Shown piece after piece: positions 43,056 through 55,274 of a DNA stretch of 64,000 bases (position 1 is the stretch's first letter; each line of letters starts with the position of its first letter). The notes beneath the pieces are model-generated. The model searched no databases, was not told the DNA's origin, and worked only from the letters and a program-made list of their open reading frames with translations. This DNA comes from Hypoxylon rubiginosum. Lineage: Eukaryota; Ascomycota; Sordariomycetes; Xylariales; Hypoxylaceae. The stretch lies in the NCBI GenBank assembly GCA_902806565.1, contig CADCXA010000036.1, positions 248,001 through 312,000 of the forward strand. The letters are read 5' to 3'. The position numbers and the translations under genes are program-made.

Positions 43056-43865
43056 ATGTCCAGAAGAACGGCAGTCATATCCGGCTCCTCACGAGGCATC
43101 GGCGCCGCCATCGCCCAGGAGCTCTCCCAGCGCGGCGTGAGCATAGTCCTCAACTACCCGACCCCGAGCCTGAAGGACGAGTGCGAGGCCGTGGGCAAGA
43201 CGCTCGCCACCGAGTGGATCGCGGTGTGCGCCGACCTCACGGACGACGACGCGGGCGCCGCGCACCTGGTCCGGGAGGCCGTCGCCCGCTTCGGGCACAT
43301 CGACGTCCTCGTGAGCAACGCGGGCATCGTGCCGCTCGGCCCCCTCTGGACCTCCAGCCTCGACGACTTCGACCGCGCCATGCGCCTGAACGCGCGCGGC
43401 GCCTACGCGCTGGTCCTCGCGGCGCTGCCGCACCTCACCCCGTACGCGCCGCCGCCTCCCGCCACCCTGCGGCACCAGTCCGGCGCCGTCGGGGGCTCGC
43501 GCATCATCGTGGTGGGCTCGGCCGCGTCGCGCAACGCGCGGGCGGGCCAGGGCGCCTACGCCGCGACGAAGGGCGCGCTCGACGCCGTGCTCCGGGTCTG
43601 GGCGCGCGAGCTGCCGGCCCGCTACGGCTGCACCGTCAACATGGTGGCGCCGGGCCCCGTGCTAACACAGACGTTCCGGGAGCACTTCGCGACGGAGGAC
43701 GAGTGGGCGGCGGTGCGCGAGGCGATGGTCCGGGAGACGCCCGTGGAGGGGATCGCGGCGGCCCCGGAGGACGTCGCGTGGGCGGTCGCGTTCCTGGCCG
43801 AGGAGAGGTCGAGGTTTATTAATGGCGAGTACCTCTGCGTGTCGGGAGGGAGCACGATGGGGTAG
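43056..43865 (+). CDS. short-chain dehydrogenase/reductase
   Basis: Classical SDR of the 3-oxoacyl-(ACP) reductase-like group; substrate unknown. Single exon, 269 residues, with a good start context (CCACCATGTC). The cofactor motif is SGSSRGIGAA, with Ser in place of the usual leading Thr. VSNAGIV is the NAG motif. The catalytic Ser lies in VVGSAASRNA and the Tyr-Lys pair in YAATK. The C-terminal SRFINGEYLCVSGGSTMG is the usual end of this group. It is intronless and far richer in G+C than the AT-rich flanks, which could reflect recent acquisition or simply strong codon bias. Confidence 0.93.
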   Translation: MSRRTAVISGSSRGIGAAIAQELSQRGVSIVLNYPTPSLKDECEAVGKTLATEWIAVCADLTDDDAGAAHLVREAVARFGHIDVLVSNAGIVPLGPLWTSSLDDFDRAMRLNARGAYALVLAALPHLTPYAPPPPATLRHQSGAVGGSRIIVVGSAASRNARAGQGAYAATKGALDAVLRVWARELPARYGCTVNMVAPGPVLTQTFREHFATEDEWAAVREAMVRETPVEGIAAAPEDVAWAVAFLAEERSRFINGEYLCVSGGSTMG

Positions 43866-45124
43866 GAAGATGATGTTAGGTAGGTACATACCTACTCCCG
43901 GGCTACTTAGAGAGTGGTGTCATAGGTACGGTTCCCTGAGCTATCAATAGGTATTATGAGAATTTGGTACAATTGACTCCTGATGAGTGGACGTATTTTC
44001 GTTCCTGCTTGGGCTTGGAGATCTTCAAATCAACCTGTTTTGACCCCCCTTTTCGCTTGGGCCCTTAAAAACTCGACATTTTCTAACTCTACAACATCTG
44101 TGATAGTAGGCTCAAATTAGCATCATGCGATACCTCCCAGGTATACAATTGAATATTATCATGTTATTTTAATTTGCAAAAATCTAAGGTAATACTTGCT
44201 ACAAGACTGCTATGAAGGAGAATGATGTTTGGATTACTTACACCTAAATCTGTATATGGGGCTTTGTATCACTTTTCCCCATGCAATTTCGTAGCGATTA
44301 TTCTATCAAATACCTATTTAACCTATCGCAAACCTACAATGTATAAATTGATTCAATTCGAAACATCATAAGCCGAGTCCTAGTCGAATCGCTCTGTCGC
44401 TTCAGTACCTACTGAGATGTCTATTCAGATATTCAGACGGCTGGCCGTATCACCCAAAACCGCCAAACCGGTCAAGACTCTAAAAATTGATGACATAATC
44501 TTGAGTTATAGAAGATATGCGCTGTAACTTACCGTAGTTATAGCGGGTCTCGGCACTAAGCTCCCTGTATTTGTAGGGCATTTATAGCACTTAAGAGACC
44601 TCGTTAGGTTTGACACCTGGCCAGCCCTATAAAACACCTAACCTTTTACCACATTTCCGAGTATACTTCAATTATAATTTAATTGCAGGCCAATTGCAAT
44701 TCAACTGTAATTATTATTAATTATTTCTAGTACGTATTTGGGTATACGCGAAGCCATTGCTTAGCCGTGGCTGAGCCACGGTTGTGACCTCTAGCACTAA
44801 GGTCCCCGTATTATAGGCAGTTTTATAGGGCGTATAAGCCCACCGCAATCCACGTATGAAAAAGTGGTGTTTTGGTGTAAGCGCTAATAAAAGGGGGCGG
44901 GGTCGCGAAAAGGGGTTATATATGTACAATGTAGATCCGACTGAGACTGCGCGAAGGTTATCATAGTTAAACCAGAGCTATGCGATAAATTCTTTCATAT
45001 TGAGCTAACCTATCTCAACTAATATCATTTGATTATTGGTATTATCTATAACTTGAATATCATAGAAATAACTGGGTAGGAGGTAGTTCTGGTAACCGGG
45101 AACGCTTAGAGGCTCTTATCCTCG
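43866..45124. other. AT-rich intergenic with imperfect repeats
   Basis: 1.26 kb AT-rich spacer. An imperfect direct repeat of about 35 bp (CACTAAG ... TATAG) occurs near 44553 and 44793. A perfect 8 bp hairpin CCGTGGCT-g-AGCCACGG lies near 44765. It looks like eroded repeat DNA; no supported gene. Confidence 0.45.
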
Positions 45125-47196
45125 TTAAGTCTGTTGGTATGCCCTCAGCATAATCTCACATTCCGGATCGGGAATACACTGCACACAAATAAATTGTTAG
45201 CTCAAGTAGAAATTAACAGGGGCACAAGCACGGGTTATCACTCACCAGTCCCTCAATTTCAATGTTTTTGGGCCGTCCGCTGTGGCCATCCACGTTGCGG
45301 ATGTCGTAGTTCAGGATGAACTCGATCAGGAGCAGCTTCACGATCACGTCGGCCATGTATCGTCCCGGGCAGGCGTGCTTGCCGTATCCCCAACCAAGAT
45401 CCTTCTTACCAACCGACACGAGCTGGTGGCTGGTTTTCTTGTCTTCGCTGGACATGCGGCTGCGGTAAAAACGCAACGCGTCGAACCTTTGGGCGTCTTC
45501 GAAAATATCTTCGTCGAGGTTGATAGCAATACTGGGAAGAATGACCTTGGTCCCTTTCGGTATAAACATGCCGTTGGGCAGCCGAAGGTCTGCCGTAGCT
45601 TTGCGCTGCATAGTTGCTGTAGTTTGTTAGAAACACCGCCTCCGACTTGAAAGAAAGAAAAAAAAAACCACGAGGAGGGGGCCATACTCAAGTCTTGTGA
45701 ATTGAGCCGCTGCGTTTCCTTTACGAAACTATCCAACTTAAGCATTTCTGACAACCCCTGCTTCGTCACGACTCCGCCGTGCTTCTCGGTAACTTGACGT
45801 ATCTCCGCGCGGAGCTCCGGCAAGATGTCGTTGTGGGTTGCCAAATCGATCAAGCATTGCATGGTGGAAGACGACATGGCCTGTATGGCCGCGACGCAGA
45901 GCTGCATGTGGACCACCAACTGCTTCTCCACGTCGTCCGCCGCTCCCGGGTGCTCGTCAGAATCGATCAGGAAGTCCATGAACGACGGAGGATCGTCCAA
46001 AGAATGGCCCCCCTTCGCCTTTCTCTTCCGCAGAGTCTCCCGGATTATGTCCCGGCCTTCGTCCCATTTCTTCCTCAAGTCGGCCCACCCAGGCAACCAG
46101 GTATACACGAATGGCCTCAGGGGCGTAGACCACTCCCGTAGCCCGTTCGTCCACTCGATGGCTAGATTGATGTAGCATGTTGCGATGTCAAGCCATTTGT
46201 CATCGTTTGCTGCGTCGCTGCCTTGGAATGTTCGAGCCGATATTCTTGATGCGAGCAGGTGCACATGCGGATGCAACTTAACGGCCTGATAGTCTGTACG
46301 GAAAATTGAAAATCAGTCCAAGGCTCTTTATTCCTTGTCTTGATGCTGTTGCAGAAACGCGCTCTTGAAAGATGGGTAACGCGACAGGCATAGCCACTAC
46401 AACGCAGAGATGTCCGAGGAGCGAGGGAACACATACCCTGGAATTTCTGAAGAGGCCAGTGCTGCTGGATGAGTTGTTGTATAACAGGCACATATTGTGC
46501 TATCGCTACCATTAGTAAAAGCTCAGATTTCCCGTGTATTCAACAAAATAGGAAGATGCTTACGAAGGGTAGGATTCAGCTTTTTAACGAGTATATTGAT
46601 CTGGTCCTCGTCCAAATTTCCGAGTTTGGTATAGGATTTAAAAGCAAACTGCTAATTATTAGAGAGTGGTCGACGGGCAGTAATCTGACCTGGTTTGCTG
46701 ACCTCTTCGTCAAGGAAAGCTCCGAAACTCAGGGCCTTCTGACCCCTGAGCTGATCCAAGTAACTCGGAGGTATGACAATGCTGGTCCCTTTAATGCCAA
46801 ATTAACATTGTGCCCCCAAGATATGAATAAGCTCGTATATGTAGATGACATCTGCTTACCTTCTGTCGTGGAAAGCCCGAAAGGCTGGCCTGGGAACTTT
46901 GTTACGTTAGTATGACAGATCCTCTTCGCTCATGAGTATCATCAGGCTATTCTTACCTGTCGGTAGCCATGGCAAAGTACCCTGCTTGAATCGTTGGTAT
47001 ATTGTCGGCTTCTTTCCTTGGCGCTTTTGAACTCGTCCGCAAGAACAATTGGGAGCTTCGGAAACCTGTACTCCACAAGAAAAGGGCGGGCCAGAAGCCA
47101 AACAATTCGAGCAACTATCAATACCGCAACAGAGCCTAATAGTGTGCGGTAAGTTCCATGTGCATTAAGCAAAAGGAGGGCCTCTCGCTCCAGCAT
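45125..47196 (-). CDS. cytochrome P450 monooxygenase (second, intron-rich)
   Basis: ER haem-thiolate monooxygenase resembling fungal ent-kaurene-oxidase/CYP68-like enzymes. Eight exons were read: 47196-46957, 46896-46860, 46788-46703, 46648-46564, 46499-46437, 46293-45688, 45616-45246 and 45178-45125. They total 513 residues with every phase matching. The membrane anchor is LGSVAVLIVARIVWLLA. FPGQPFGLSTTEGG and TSIVIPPSYLDQLRG are typical of the group. ExxR is KETQRLN, and the haem loop is GWGYGKHACPGR with Cys at about residue 455. The I-helix reads VAAIQAMSSSTMQ, lacking the usual acid-Thr pair. The fifth exon could start six bases earlier (46505), also in frame. It lies upstream of, and on the same strand as, the MFS gene. 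Confidence 0.88.
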
Positions 47197-47967
47197 GACA
47201 GCAGAGCTTTGGGCATATAATAGCCTATTGGTAGGTATTCCTAGGGAAGGGGATATGATGCAGACAAAAAGAGAGGTTGATTGGTAGCGACCGATCACCA
47301 GTTTCAAATATCATCTCATTCAATTCAAGTCTGTTGTGGCACTGGACGTACTATGGAGAACGTTGGCTAGGGTCTTTCTTTCTTAGCTCTCGCTCGGCCG
47401 ATGGAGCCGACGATGTGTAAACAAAATCTAATTAATCTAATTAGCACTCTGGGCCTCGTTTTGCCTCATCGATACGGCCCCATACCTAACCTGGACACTT
47501 CTAATTCAGGCAATCAAAACTAACAACTCCGAAAGCCTTGTATTTCCTCGATCCCACAGATAGTGCGTGACACGATGAATACCTACCTACGCACAGCAGT
47601 TTCAGCTTAGATCGGATTCTAATTCGACGGCTCATAGACTCGATCGGAAGATGCCGACAAGTAATGGGTATTTTAATATTGTAAACCTCTATCAGTGCCT
47701 GAGAACATCCTAACGACTATCGTACCTTTTCCGTAACTAACTAGAGTCTCCTTAGGTAGCTAGGTGCTGTAAGTGGAGGTATACACCTAGGTACCTAGGT
47801 AGTAGCATAACGGGTAGCATCGAGTAGCATTGCCTCTAATTATAACCAAATTCACAAGATATAGACGGTTCAGTACCTCGGTATACATTTACTTTCATGA
47901 CTTCTCAGATTCTCCATTAGTTGTACCCAGGCCTTCTCTTGCCTACCAGACGTACCATTACCTATCT
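47197..47967. other. intergenic between MFS 3' end and P450 start
   Basis: 771 bp. TCGGCCGA at 47394-47401, about 200 bp upstream of the second P450. A dense TACCTAGGTA cluster lies near 47750-47805. No supported gene. Confidence 0.5.
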
Positions 47968-49758
47968 CTAGCCATTGACCTTGGCATTGATAAACCGCCC
48001 GCGCGTCAAGCAGCACGAACAGACCGTGTATAGCGCGCCGGCCGCAATGACCAAGACCCAGACGTCACCGATAACAGACACGAGGACATCGAGACACCGG
48101 GCTCTGATTTCCGGAGCAGCGTCCGTGAGAACCTCGCTGCGGGCTCCCGCGACGGCAGCCTGGATTTGCGCGTCGGTGTAGCCGGGACCCAGGACCCGCT
48201 GGATGCCGGCGAACGCCTTGGTCTGGAAGATGGCGCTGGCGACGGCGAGCCCGACGAGCTGGCTGGAGCCCTGGGAGATGTTGAGGAACTGGATGAGCTC
48301 CGAGGCCCGCTCCGGCGGGACCAGCAGGTTGCCCACGGCGTACCCGGCCTGGCTCGTCGTCATGCCGAGGCCGAGCAGGACGGTGAAGCTGGCGATGTTC
48401 GCGTTGGACGTGGCCGCCGTCACCGTGTGCATCGTGGCCGCGCCCGCCGTGAGGAGCACGCCGCTGAACGTAAACCAGACAACGTGATAGCCGGTCCGTG
48501 ACAGGGCCGCGCCGCACAGCAGGATGGAGAATACGTAGCAGCAGATGTACGGGAGCAGTCGTACGGCGGCCTGAGTACCGGTGAGTCCGTAGACGAACAG
48601 GTAGTAGAGCGGTATATAGTAGACGGAGACGAAGAGCGCGGCGCCGCCGCAGGCCATAATGACATAAAGAAGGATGAGCTGCGGGTCCCGTAGGAAGTCG
48701 CAGGGGAAGAGCCGGTCGGTCTTGGTGGTCAAGGTGGCGCGAGCCTGGGTCACGCCGAAAGCGATGACGAGGACGCCGAACACGACAATCAAGGCGATAA
48801 CTCGCCCGTCGTTCCAGGCCCATACCGCGCCACCGAAGGTAAAGGCGACGGTGAAACAGCAGTACAGGCCGGCGGTAAGAAGCATCCCCAACCAGTCCAA
48901 GCTCTTTATCTTCTCCAGGACAGGCGTCCCCTCTCGACGCGGAACCGATGGCAGCAGAAATACATAAATCGGTGCCATCGCGCCAAAGATTACCAGATTG
49001 AGGTAGAATGCCTAGATGAGTGTTAGCCTTTAGGAACCTATACGCTTGACCGACAGCTGTTATGCTTACCCATCGCCACGTAGCGGAACTGTCGGCCAAC
49101 AGGCCACCGACAACAGGTCCCAGGATGCACCCACTGCCGTAGACGAAGCCGGTAATTCCCACGTAGAAACCCTGTTCCTTCGGCAGGCTCAGGGAGTTCG
49201 AGAGATTTAGTGTCCTGTATATTAAGAAATCAGTAAAGTTAACTTAACCAAACTTTGGATAATACCCCCCCTTCTCTATTCTTACCCGAGATACATGCCC
49301 GCGCCCCCGGCGCCGGCCCACACGCGTCCTACAATCATCGCATTCATCGACGGCGCACCTCCGCAGAGCGCGCTGGCGGCGGCGAAGTTGGCCAGGCAGC
49401 CGATGAAGATCCACTTGTTGTCGAAGGCGCCGAAGGCCTTGCCGAGGGGCAGGATCATGACGGCGGAGCCCAGCGTGAAGCCGACGCCGAGCCAGCCCAG
49501 CTGCGCGACGCCGTCGTCGTACGTCTCCGAGACCGCGCCCTGGATGTCGGCCACGATGGTGGTGTCGAGCCCGTACAGGACGTTGGCCGAGAAGATGGCG
49601 ACGCAGACCAGGAACCAGCGGACCCCGCGCACGGCGCGCTCCTCCGGGGTTCCCCGGCTGTCTTCCTGCGTCTCGCTCAGTTCGGACGACGACGGCGGCT
49701 CTGTGGTGTTGACCTCGGCGCTGCTGCGCTTCTCCATGTCTAGGTTACGATTCGCCAT
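47968..49758 (-). CDS. MFS drug/H+ antiporter (DHA2-like, 14 TMS)
   Basis: Plasma-membrane exporter of the toxin-efflux type. Three exons, 49758-49286, 49214-49070 and 49011-47968, give 553 residues. A 45-residue acidic/polar cytoplasmic leader is followed by membrane segments. LYGLDTTIVADIQGAV is the DHA2 first-helix motif. WLGVGFTLGSAVMILPLGKAFG and GRVWAGAGGAGMYLG are motif-A/B regions, and YVGITGFVYGSGCILGPVVG is a motif-C-like antiporter segment. About 14 hydrophobic helices can be counted. Such pumps often export the product of nearby biosynthetic genes. It shares its promoter with the alcohol dehydrogenase. Confidence 0.9.
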
Positions 49759-50493
49759 TGCCGTGATGACGAGAGACAGCTGAGCTGGTTATCGAACTAG
49801 GTAGACCTAGGCTCTATTGTGGCAGTCGAACGAAAGACGACCCCATCTTCGCTACCACGCCGTCTTTTATTCTCAACTCGAATCAACATTACTATTAAAT
49901 CCGTCGGAATGAGTCGAATGTCAAAGCTTTGTCCAATAATATGTCTTAGGAGGTAGGTATGTCAGGGGCTTTCTTTTCCTTCTTGCCAAAAGGAGATTCC
50001 GAAGCTGTCCTATTGGTCAGATGCGAAAGCTTGGCCGGAGTTCTCCTTTTGGACATGGGGATTTAGCTCGATTTCCCACTATGACACGACAAACCCAAGC
50101 TTGAAGGAGTGAAGCAATGCTTCTTATCCCCTTTGGGAAGGATGGCCATCTCCTTCAGGGATGTCAACCACCTGTCTCCTCGGCTTGACGCTTCGACCTT
50201 TATTGTAAAACCGTGGGAGACGCCTTCGGGTTTACGGATTTAAGTCGTGAGGGTATCCGTGCCGTGTCTAAAAGGCAGACAGTACAAAGATCATCATACT
50301 TGCCCAAAAAGTAGCAGCCTCGGCCCCTTGCATCTCATGGGCATCGAACTTAGATCTGTCTTACTGCACATGTACGACATTTAGTATATATCTGCTCTGG
50401 TGGCACGGAAGTCCTACAACTAGTATTGCTCACCTCCCCTCTTCTCAATAGGCAGATTTCTTTTATAAAAAACCCCCAAAAGACACCACCATC
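49759..50493. promoter_or_regulatory. divergent promoter MFS / alcohol dehydrogenase
   Basis: 735 bp between opposite starts. A TATA-like TTTTATAAAA lies about 20 bp before the dehydrogenase ATG. Similar GGAG/CTCC-flanked segments recur around 49985-50160. Confidence 0.4.
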
Positions 50494-51866
50494 ATGTCAC
50501 TTCCCAGCTCCTATAAGCAGGCCGTCTTCAAGGCACAGGGCCAACCTCTCGTTATCGAGCAGACCCCGCTTAAGCTCCCTAACGCGGGCGAAATCCTCGT
50601 CAAGGTTGAGGCCTGTGGTGTCTGCTTTTCGGACATGTTTGCACAGAATAACGTCATGGGTGGCGGCTTCCCCCTTGTCCCCGGCCACGAGATCATCGGT
50701 CGAGTTGCTGCTGTTGGCGCCGGCGTCTCGTCGTGGAAGGTCGGCGAGCGCGTTGGTGCTGGATGGCACGGCGGTCACGATGGTTAGTCCCCCCTGCTTC
50801 CCGTCCGTGTCTTCTAGCTGCGCCCCAGCATCCTTTCGTCATGTTGTTCTGACAGAGTGTGTCTTCTTTCTTTCGTCCTACAGGTACTTGTAATGCGTGT
50901 CAGAGAGGCTGGCATCAGATGTGCGATAATCGAGTTGTCAATGGCGAGACCAAGAACGGTGGATGTAAGTTAAAGACCCCCACCACCACATCCCCCCTCG
51001 CAAACACTGGCTTCCGACTCACCTCTCTTCCCTAATCATCTAGATGCTGAATACGTCCTCATCCGCAGCGAGGCGGCGGCACACGTCCCCGAGAGCGTAG
51101 ACGGGGCCAAGTATGCGCCGATTATGTGTGCGGGCACGGCGGTGTTCAACTCGATGAGAAACATGGGCGTGAACCCAGGGGAGACGGTCGCCGTACAGGG
51201 CCTTGGCGGGCTTGGCCACCTAGCCATCCAGTATGCAAGAAGATTTGGGTTCCGGGTAGTGGCTATCTCTCGCGATGCCAGCAAGGAGAAGTTTGCGCGC
51301 GAGCTTGGCGCTCACGAGTACATCGACGCGAGCGCGGGCGACACGGGCGAGCAGTTGCTAAAGCTAGGCGGCGCTAAGCTCGTGGTGGTTACGGCACCTA
51401 CCGCCGAGGTCATGACGCCGCTGCTCAAGGGACTCGGTATCCTAGGCAAGCTGCTCATCCTTTCAGTGCCGGGGCAGGTCCCCATAGACACTGCTGTTAT
51501 GGTGAGTCACTTATCCATTTCTTTTGTTGAGTGGCAAGTTTCTGTCTTGCCGCCGAGTCGAGTCGAGCTGACGAGTTCTTTCTCTGCTTTAGCTCACGTA
51601 CGGTACCTCCGTTCAAGTCTGGCCCTGCGGACACGCCACCGACGCCGAAGATACGATTCGCTTCACCGAGCTATCCAACATCGACTGCATGATTGAGAAA
51701 TTCTCCTTGGACCAAGCGAACGAAGCATTTAGTAAGTGTTTCCATTCGCCACTTACCCTGAACTGGTTCCCTTCTTTACCAGAGCATCAAACACTAACTT
51801 GTTATCCCTCTAGACCAAATGCTCAGCGGTAAAGTCCGTTTTCGAGCCGTCATCACGATGGATTAA
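50494..51866 (+). CDS. zinc-type alcohol dehydrogenase (MDR)
   Basis: NAD(P)-dependent zinc alcohol dehydrogenase. Five exons, 50494-50782, 50884-50964, 51044-51501, 51593-51731 and 51814-51866, give 339 residues. The catalytic zinc site reads CGVCFSD and GHEIIGRVAAVG. The structural-zinc lobe is HDGTCNACQRGWHQMC, with three of the usual four cysteines, as in many fungal members. The Rossmann fingerprint is VQGLGGLGHLAIQYA. The C-terminus is KVRFRAVITMD. A probable cluster reductase/oxidase or detoxifier of aldehydes. The gene is rich in short introns for its size. Confidence 0.92.
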
Positions 51867-52408
51867 TAGCTTTGAGACCTTAAATAGGACTTATGTTGGC
51901 ATCGGAAATATGTATCCATGTATTGTAGCCCTAGGCTTGAAAGTGTGTCCAACGCTGACAGAAAACGTTGTCAGCAAAAACAGAACAATAAACATGTAAA
52001 CATGACACTTCCTCAGACAATTTTAGAGCTCTTATGCTTCGTCATGAACCTGTGCTGACTAGAATATTATGTCTTTCGTGACCGTAATAATTCGCCGCAG
52101 ACTCAAATCTGTTACCCGCCTTCTAAACCGAGCAGGTTAACTAATTTCAGCCGTGTATTACACACCAATATCCTCAGTAGGTTACAGAAGTGATTGATTA
52201 ATTACCTAGGTAGGTAGCTGTCAGAAGAAAGCCGCGATAGTTGTCATACGTAGAGTGAATGCCTAGGTTAGTGGTGTCTGCGAGATAGAGATGATCCGTT
52301 AATGCTTGCTCGTCTATTTCCTCCGAAGAAGGTGCAAAGATATCGTTTATATGTTCATCCCAGGGGCGCTATATCCAATCTAGCTCCAGTCGCACTTATC
52401 CCCTGACA
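51867..52408. other. intergenic, convergent 3' ends
   Basis: 542 bp with a TACCTAGGTAGGTAG motif near 52203. No supported gene. Confidence 0.5.
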
Positions 52409-54911
52409 TTAGCTAGCCCCAAAGGTATACCCCCATTCGTCAGTCACGTTGCCAATGACAGACCAGAGTGTCTCGAGATTATCAGAGGATTCCACAGAAA
52501 AGGCCATGTCCATTGCTGGCACGTTACTCGTTGCCGCATCGTCTTCGTGTGTTAGCATCATGCCTCTACTGCCATCTATCACTTCCACCGCGTCGCCTAA
52601 CACTTGCGTCTGACCGTTACCCGTGGTTGAGGCGAGAAAATCGACTTTGGCTGCCAGATCCCGCATCACAGCCGCCGCGCTGTTTGCAGCAGCAAAACTA
52701 CAGCCAAATATTTCGAACACACCTACGGCGCGGTCCACGGCCTTGCGCACCACGGCCGTGGTGCTGGAGCTCGGGTAGGCAAAGAGGTACCCCGCTAGCG
52801 TGAGCGCGGCGTTCCATTGCCATTGAAAGGCCTCGTGCCATCCACATAGAATATCAGTCTCGGATAGCATCTGGTGTAGGATTTGGGTTATCGCCACGCC
52901 GTGATTGATGGCTGAATTGGCGTGCGATTGGGTTACCGGCGTTAGGGGTGGTGACGATGGAGAGCTGGATGCCGAGGGGAATGTTATGAATGGTCGGTAA
53001 AGATTCATGGCTAAGTTGTGGTACAATAGTTCTAGAAGTAGGCGCTGTCGCTGTAACCAGAGAGGCGCGAATCGTTCCATGACTAGAGGGGACAAGTCCG
53101 TCGACAATGCAACGCCATCACCCTCGCGCTTCGTCTTGAGCGCACCAGGGACGGCTTCGACCCATATGTGCAGAGTTTTAATTGACGTCGCGAGGAAATC
53201 GGCATATCTTTCTAGGGCCTCGAGGTCATCGTATATGGTATTGCCTTTCTCACCGTTGTAGACGTCTGAATATTTGGCATACAAAGCTGTGTGAACTGCA
53301 CGCGCGGCCAAGACTAATTTCGTGTTGTATAAATTATAACTGAGCCAAGTGACGTTCTCTCCCAGCGGTGCAAAGCTAGATCCGGCCAGCATGGCAACGG
53401 TGTGGTCATCGCCAGGTAGGCTACACATCGTTGTGGATAGCCCTAGCGAAAAGGGGCGACCAAGCTTCATGCAGGTCTTACTCTCGACTGTATATAGGGA
53501 CCAATAGAGACGTTTTCGCATCTCCTTCTCAGCGAGCGACATGGTCTCGGCTGGCTCCGAATGCAACCCAAGCATGTGTGCTGTACGGACGGCAAGAGCA
53601 AGGGTACTATGTGCCATATTCTGGAATGATGCACAGCAGAGATAAATGACGGAGAGAACTTGACACTGTAGAGTGCTTATAGTCGGACTCTCCAACTCGC
53701 CAGTGAGAAGACTTTGGCACCGTCGATAGTAGCAACGTCCGGCGATCGTCGGATCGTCGGCATCCACATCGGACGACACTCCGGTGCCGCTGCGGGGGAT
53801 AATAGCCACTGCCGAGTGGGGAGTCAGTCGGTGCCATACTCCATACTGAAGAGACGATGGATAGGCGGCAGGCAAGAGAAATTCAGAGACTCGGACACTA
53901 CTTACTGCCATACTGCATACTTATTGCAATAACAATGTCTACCAAGGCCGACGACTTTCGCGGTTTGCCCGGGATTACCCATAATGATTTGTAGTGTTCT
54001 TTGAAATCGAGCTCATTCAGGACGAGTAGGGAGCTGTGGTAAGATTGCCAGAACAGATTCAGGAAGTACTCTTCTTCTGTTGGTGCGAGAAATTCCCCCA
54101 AAGTCGCCGCCTTGCCTGGCTCCTGAGACGGTTCATGACCTTCCAATGGACGGTTGCAATTGGGGGTGGCGAACGATCTGGCGACTGAATTGAGTTCCAT
54201 CTGCTCATCTAGATGCAGTGATTGCAGCACCGACGTGAGGTAGGTGCTCATCCGGCTGATGAAATAGAAGAGCGACGACGGCCCGTACCACGTTTTCTGG
54301 CGCGAGTATGCTGCGCTCGTGTGAACACCGCCCCAGGTCTTCTTCCTCGTGCAGTCCCATATCTCATCGGGGATCGTTGGTTCCGAGGCTTTCGTCGAAG
54401 CTGGGGGGGATAAAATCGACGCCGTCACATCCAGCTTGACGGTGTCCGAGTTGTCGCGCTCTTCCTTGAGCTGCTTTTCCAGCTCACTTACTTGCTGCTT
54501 CAATCGGTCGATCTCACTAGCGGGCCTCAATATTTCGCAGTCCTTGGTTCATGGGTTCATGGGCGGCGGCACACTTACCGGTACGCGAGTGTCAACGTGT
54601 GCAATTCATTCGACCCCTTGTTGCTACATTGCCAGCCTCTGCTATGACAATTCTTGCAAGGGTAATTGTTATCGCACTTGACCCGCTGGGTGCGACACCT
54701 AGTCGATGGCTGTCAATCGTACAGGTTCGGCTCAGCACAAAAAGGCTTACCAGTCGCAGGCACGAGCTACTTGTGTTCGCTTCGGCCTGGGTGGAACGCG
54801 AACCAAGCTTTCGGGCGGCTCGGACGAGGGTGATACCAATGTGCCACCTGTATTCTTATTCTTGTCGCTCCCAGCTGCCGACTGAGGCGTTGCGACAAAG
54901 GTGGTGAACAT
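52409..54911 (-). CDS. Zn2Cys6 transcription factor with fungal-specific domain (second)
   Basis: Nuclear regulator, XlnR/Gal4-like middle homology. Four exons, 54911-54751, 54698-54579, 54525-53906 and 53808-52409, give 766 residues. The zinc cluster spans the first intron: ACDW then CRTQRVKCDNNYPCKNC, ending HSRGWQC (C-x2-C-x6-C-x5-C-x2-C-x6-C). A leucine-type coiled coil (IDRLKQQVSELEKQLKEE) follows and suggests dimerisation. The fungal-specific domain includes FFLNLFWQSYHSSLLVLNE-like residues, IAGRCYYRRCQSLL, TLQCQVLSVIYLC and EKEMRKRLYWSLYTVE. The ATG at 54911 is chosen because upstream residues are not family-like; a more upstream ATG cannot be excluded. It lies just downstream of the PLP enzyme. 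Confidence 0.88.
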
Positions 54912-55274
54912 GAAGAACTGTAGCTGCAGCGAGGTAAATGCTGGTCGGCCTGGCACAAATTCCCAAAGACCTAGGAGGAATTGCCTTGTAAAATCAACTT
55001 GAAATTTTTCAACAGGTGAGTAGACTATGGGGATTTCTACTTGGCTAAAGTACTTAGGTATGTCAAAAGAATGAAAAGAAAGGGTTTGTATGAGACCTCG
55101 CTGGCCCCAACAGCTCTTAATCTTCATGCCAAGACAGGGGTTTCTTTGTAGGGCCGGTAGGGCTTACAGCTTACATTAGGTACCCGCGAACCCCCACTCC
55201 TCTCCCTCCGTAGAGTCTTACCTCTGACACTTACAGGTACCTAAAGTATTTCAAGTTACCAGGTAGGTACACAG
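54912..55274. other. spacer between the PLP enzyme 3' end and the second Zn2Cys6 start
   Basis: 363 bp with GGTACC-type motifs near 55180-55270. No supported gene. Confidence 0.5.

Noticed and set aside
42863..43822. 319-codon frame overlapping the SDR gene
   Set aside because: Arg/Pro-rich shadow in another frame; the SDR frame has all catalytic motifs.
48065..49162. 365-codon alternative frame over the MFS gene
   Set aside because: Shadow of the GC-rich third exon; the model frame carries the membrane helices.
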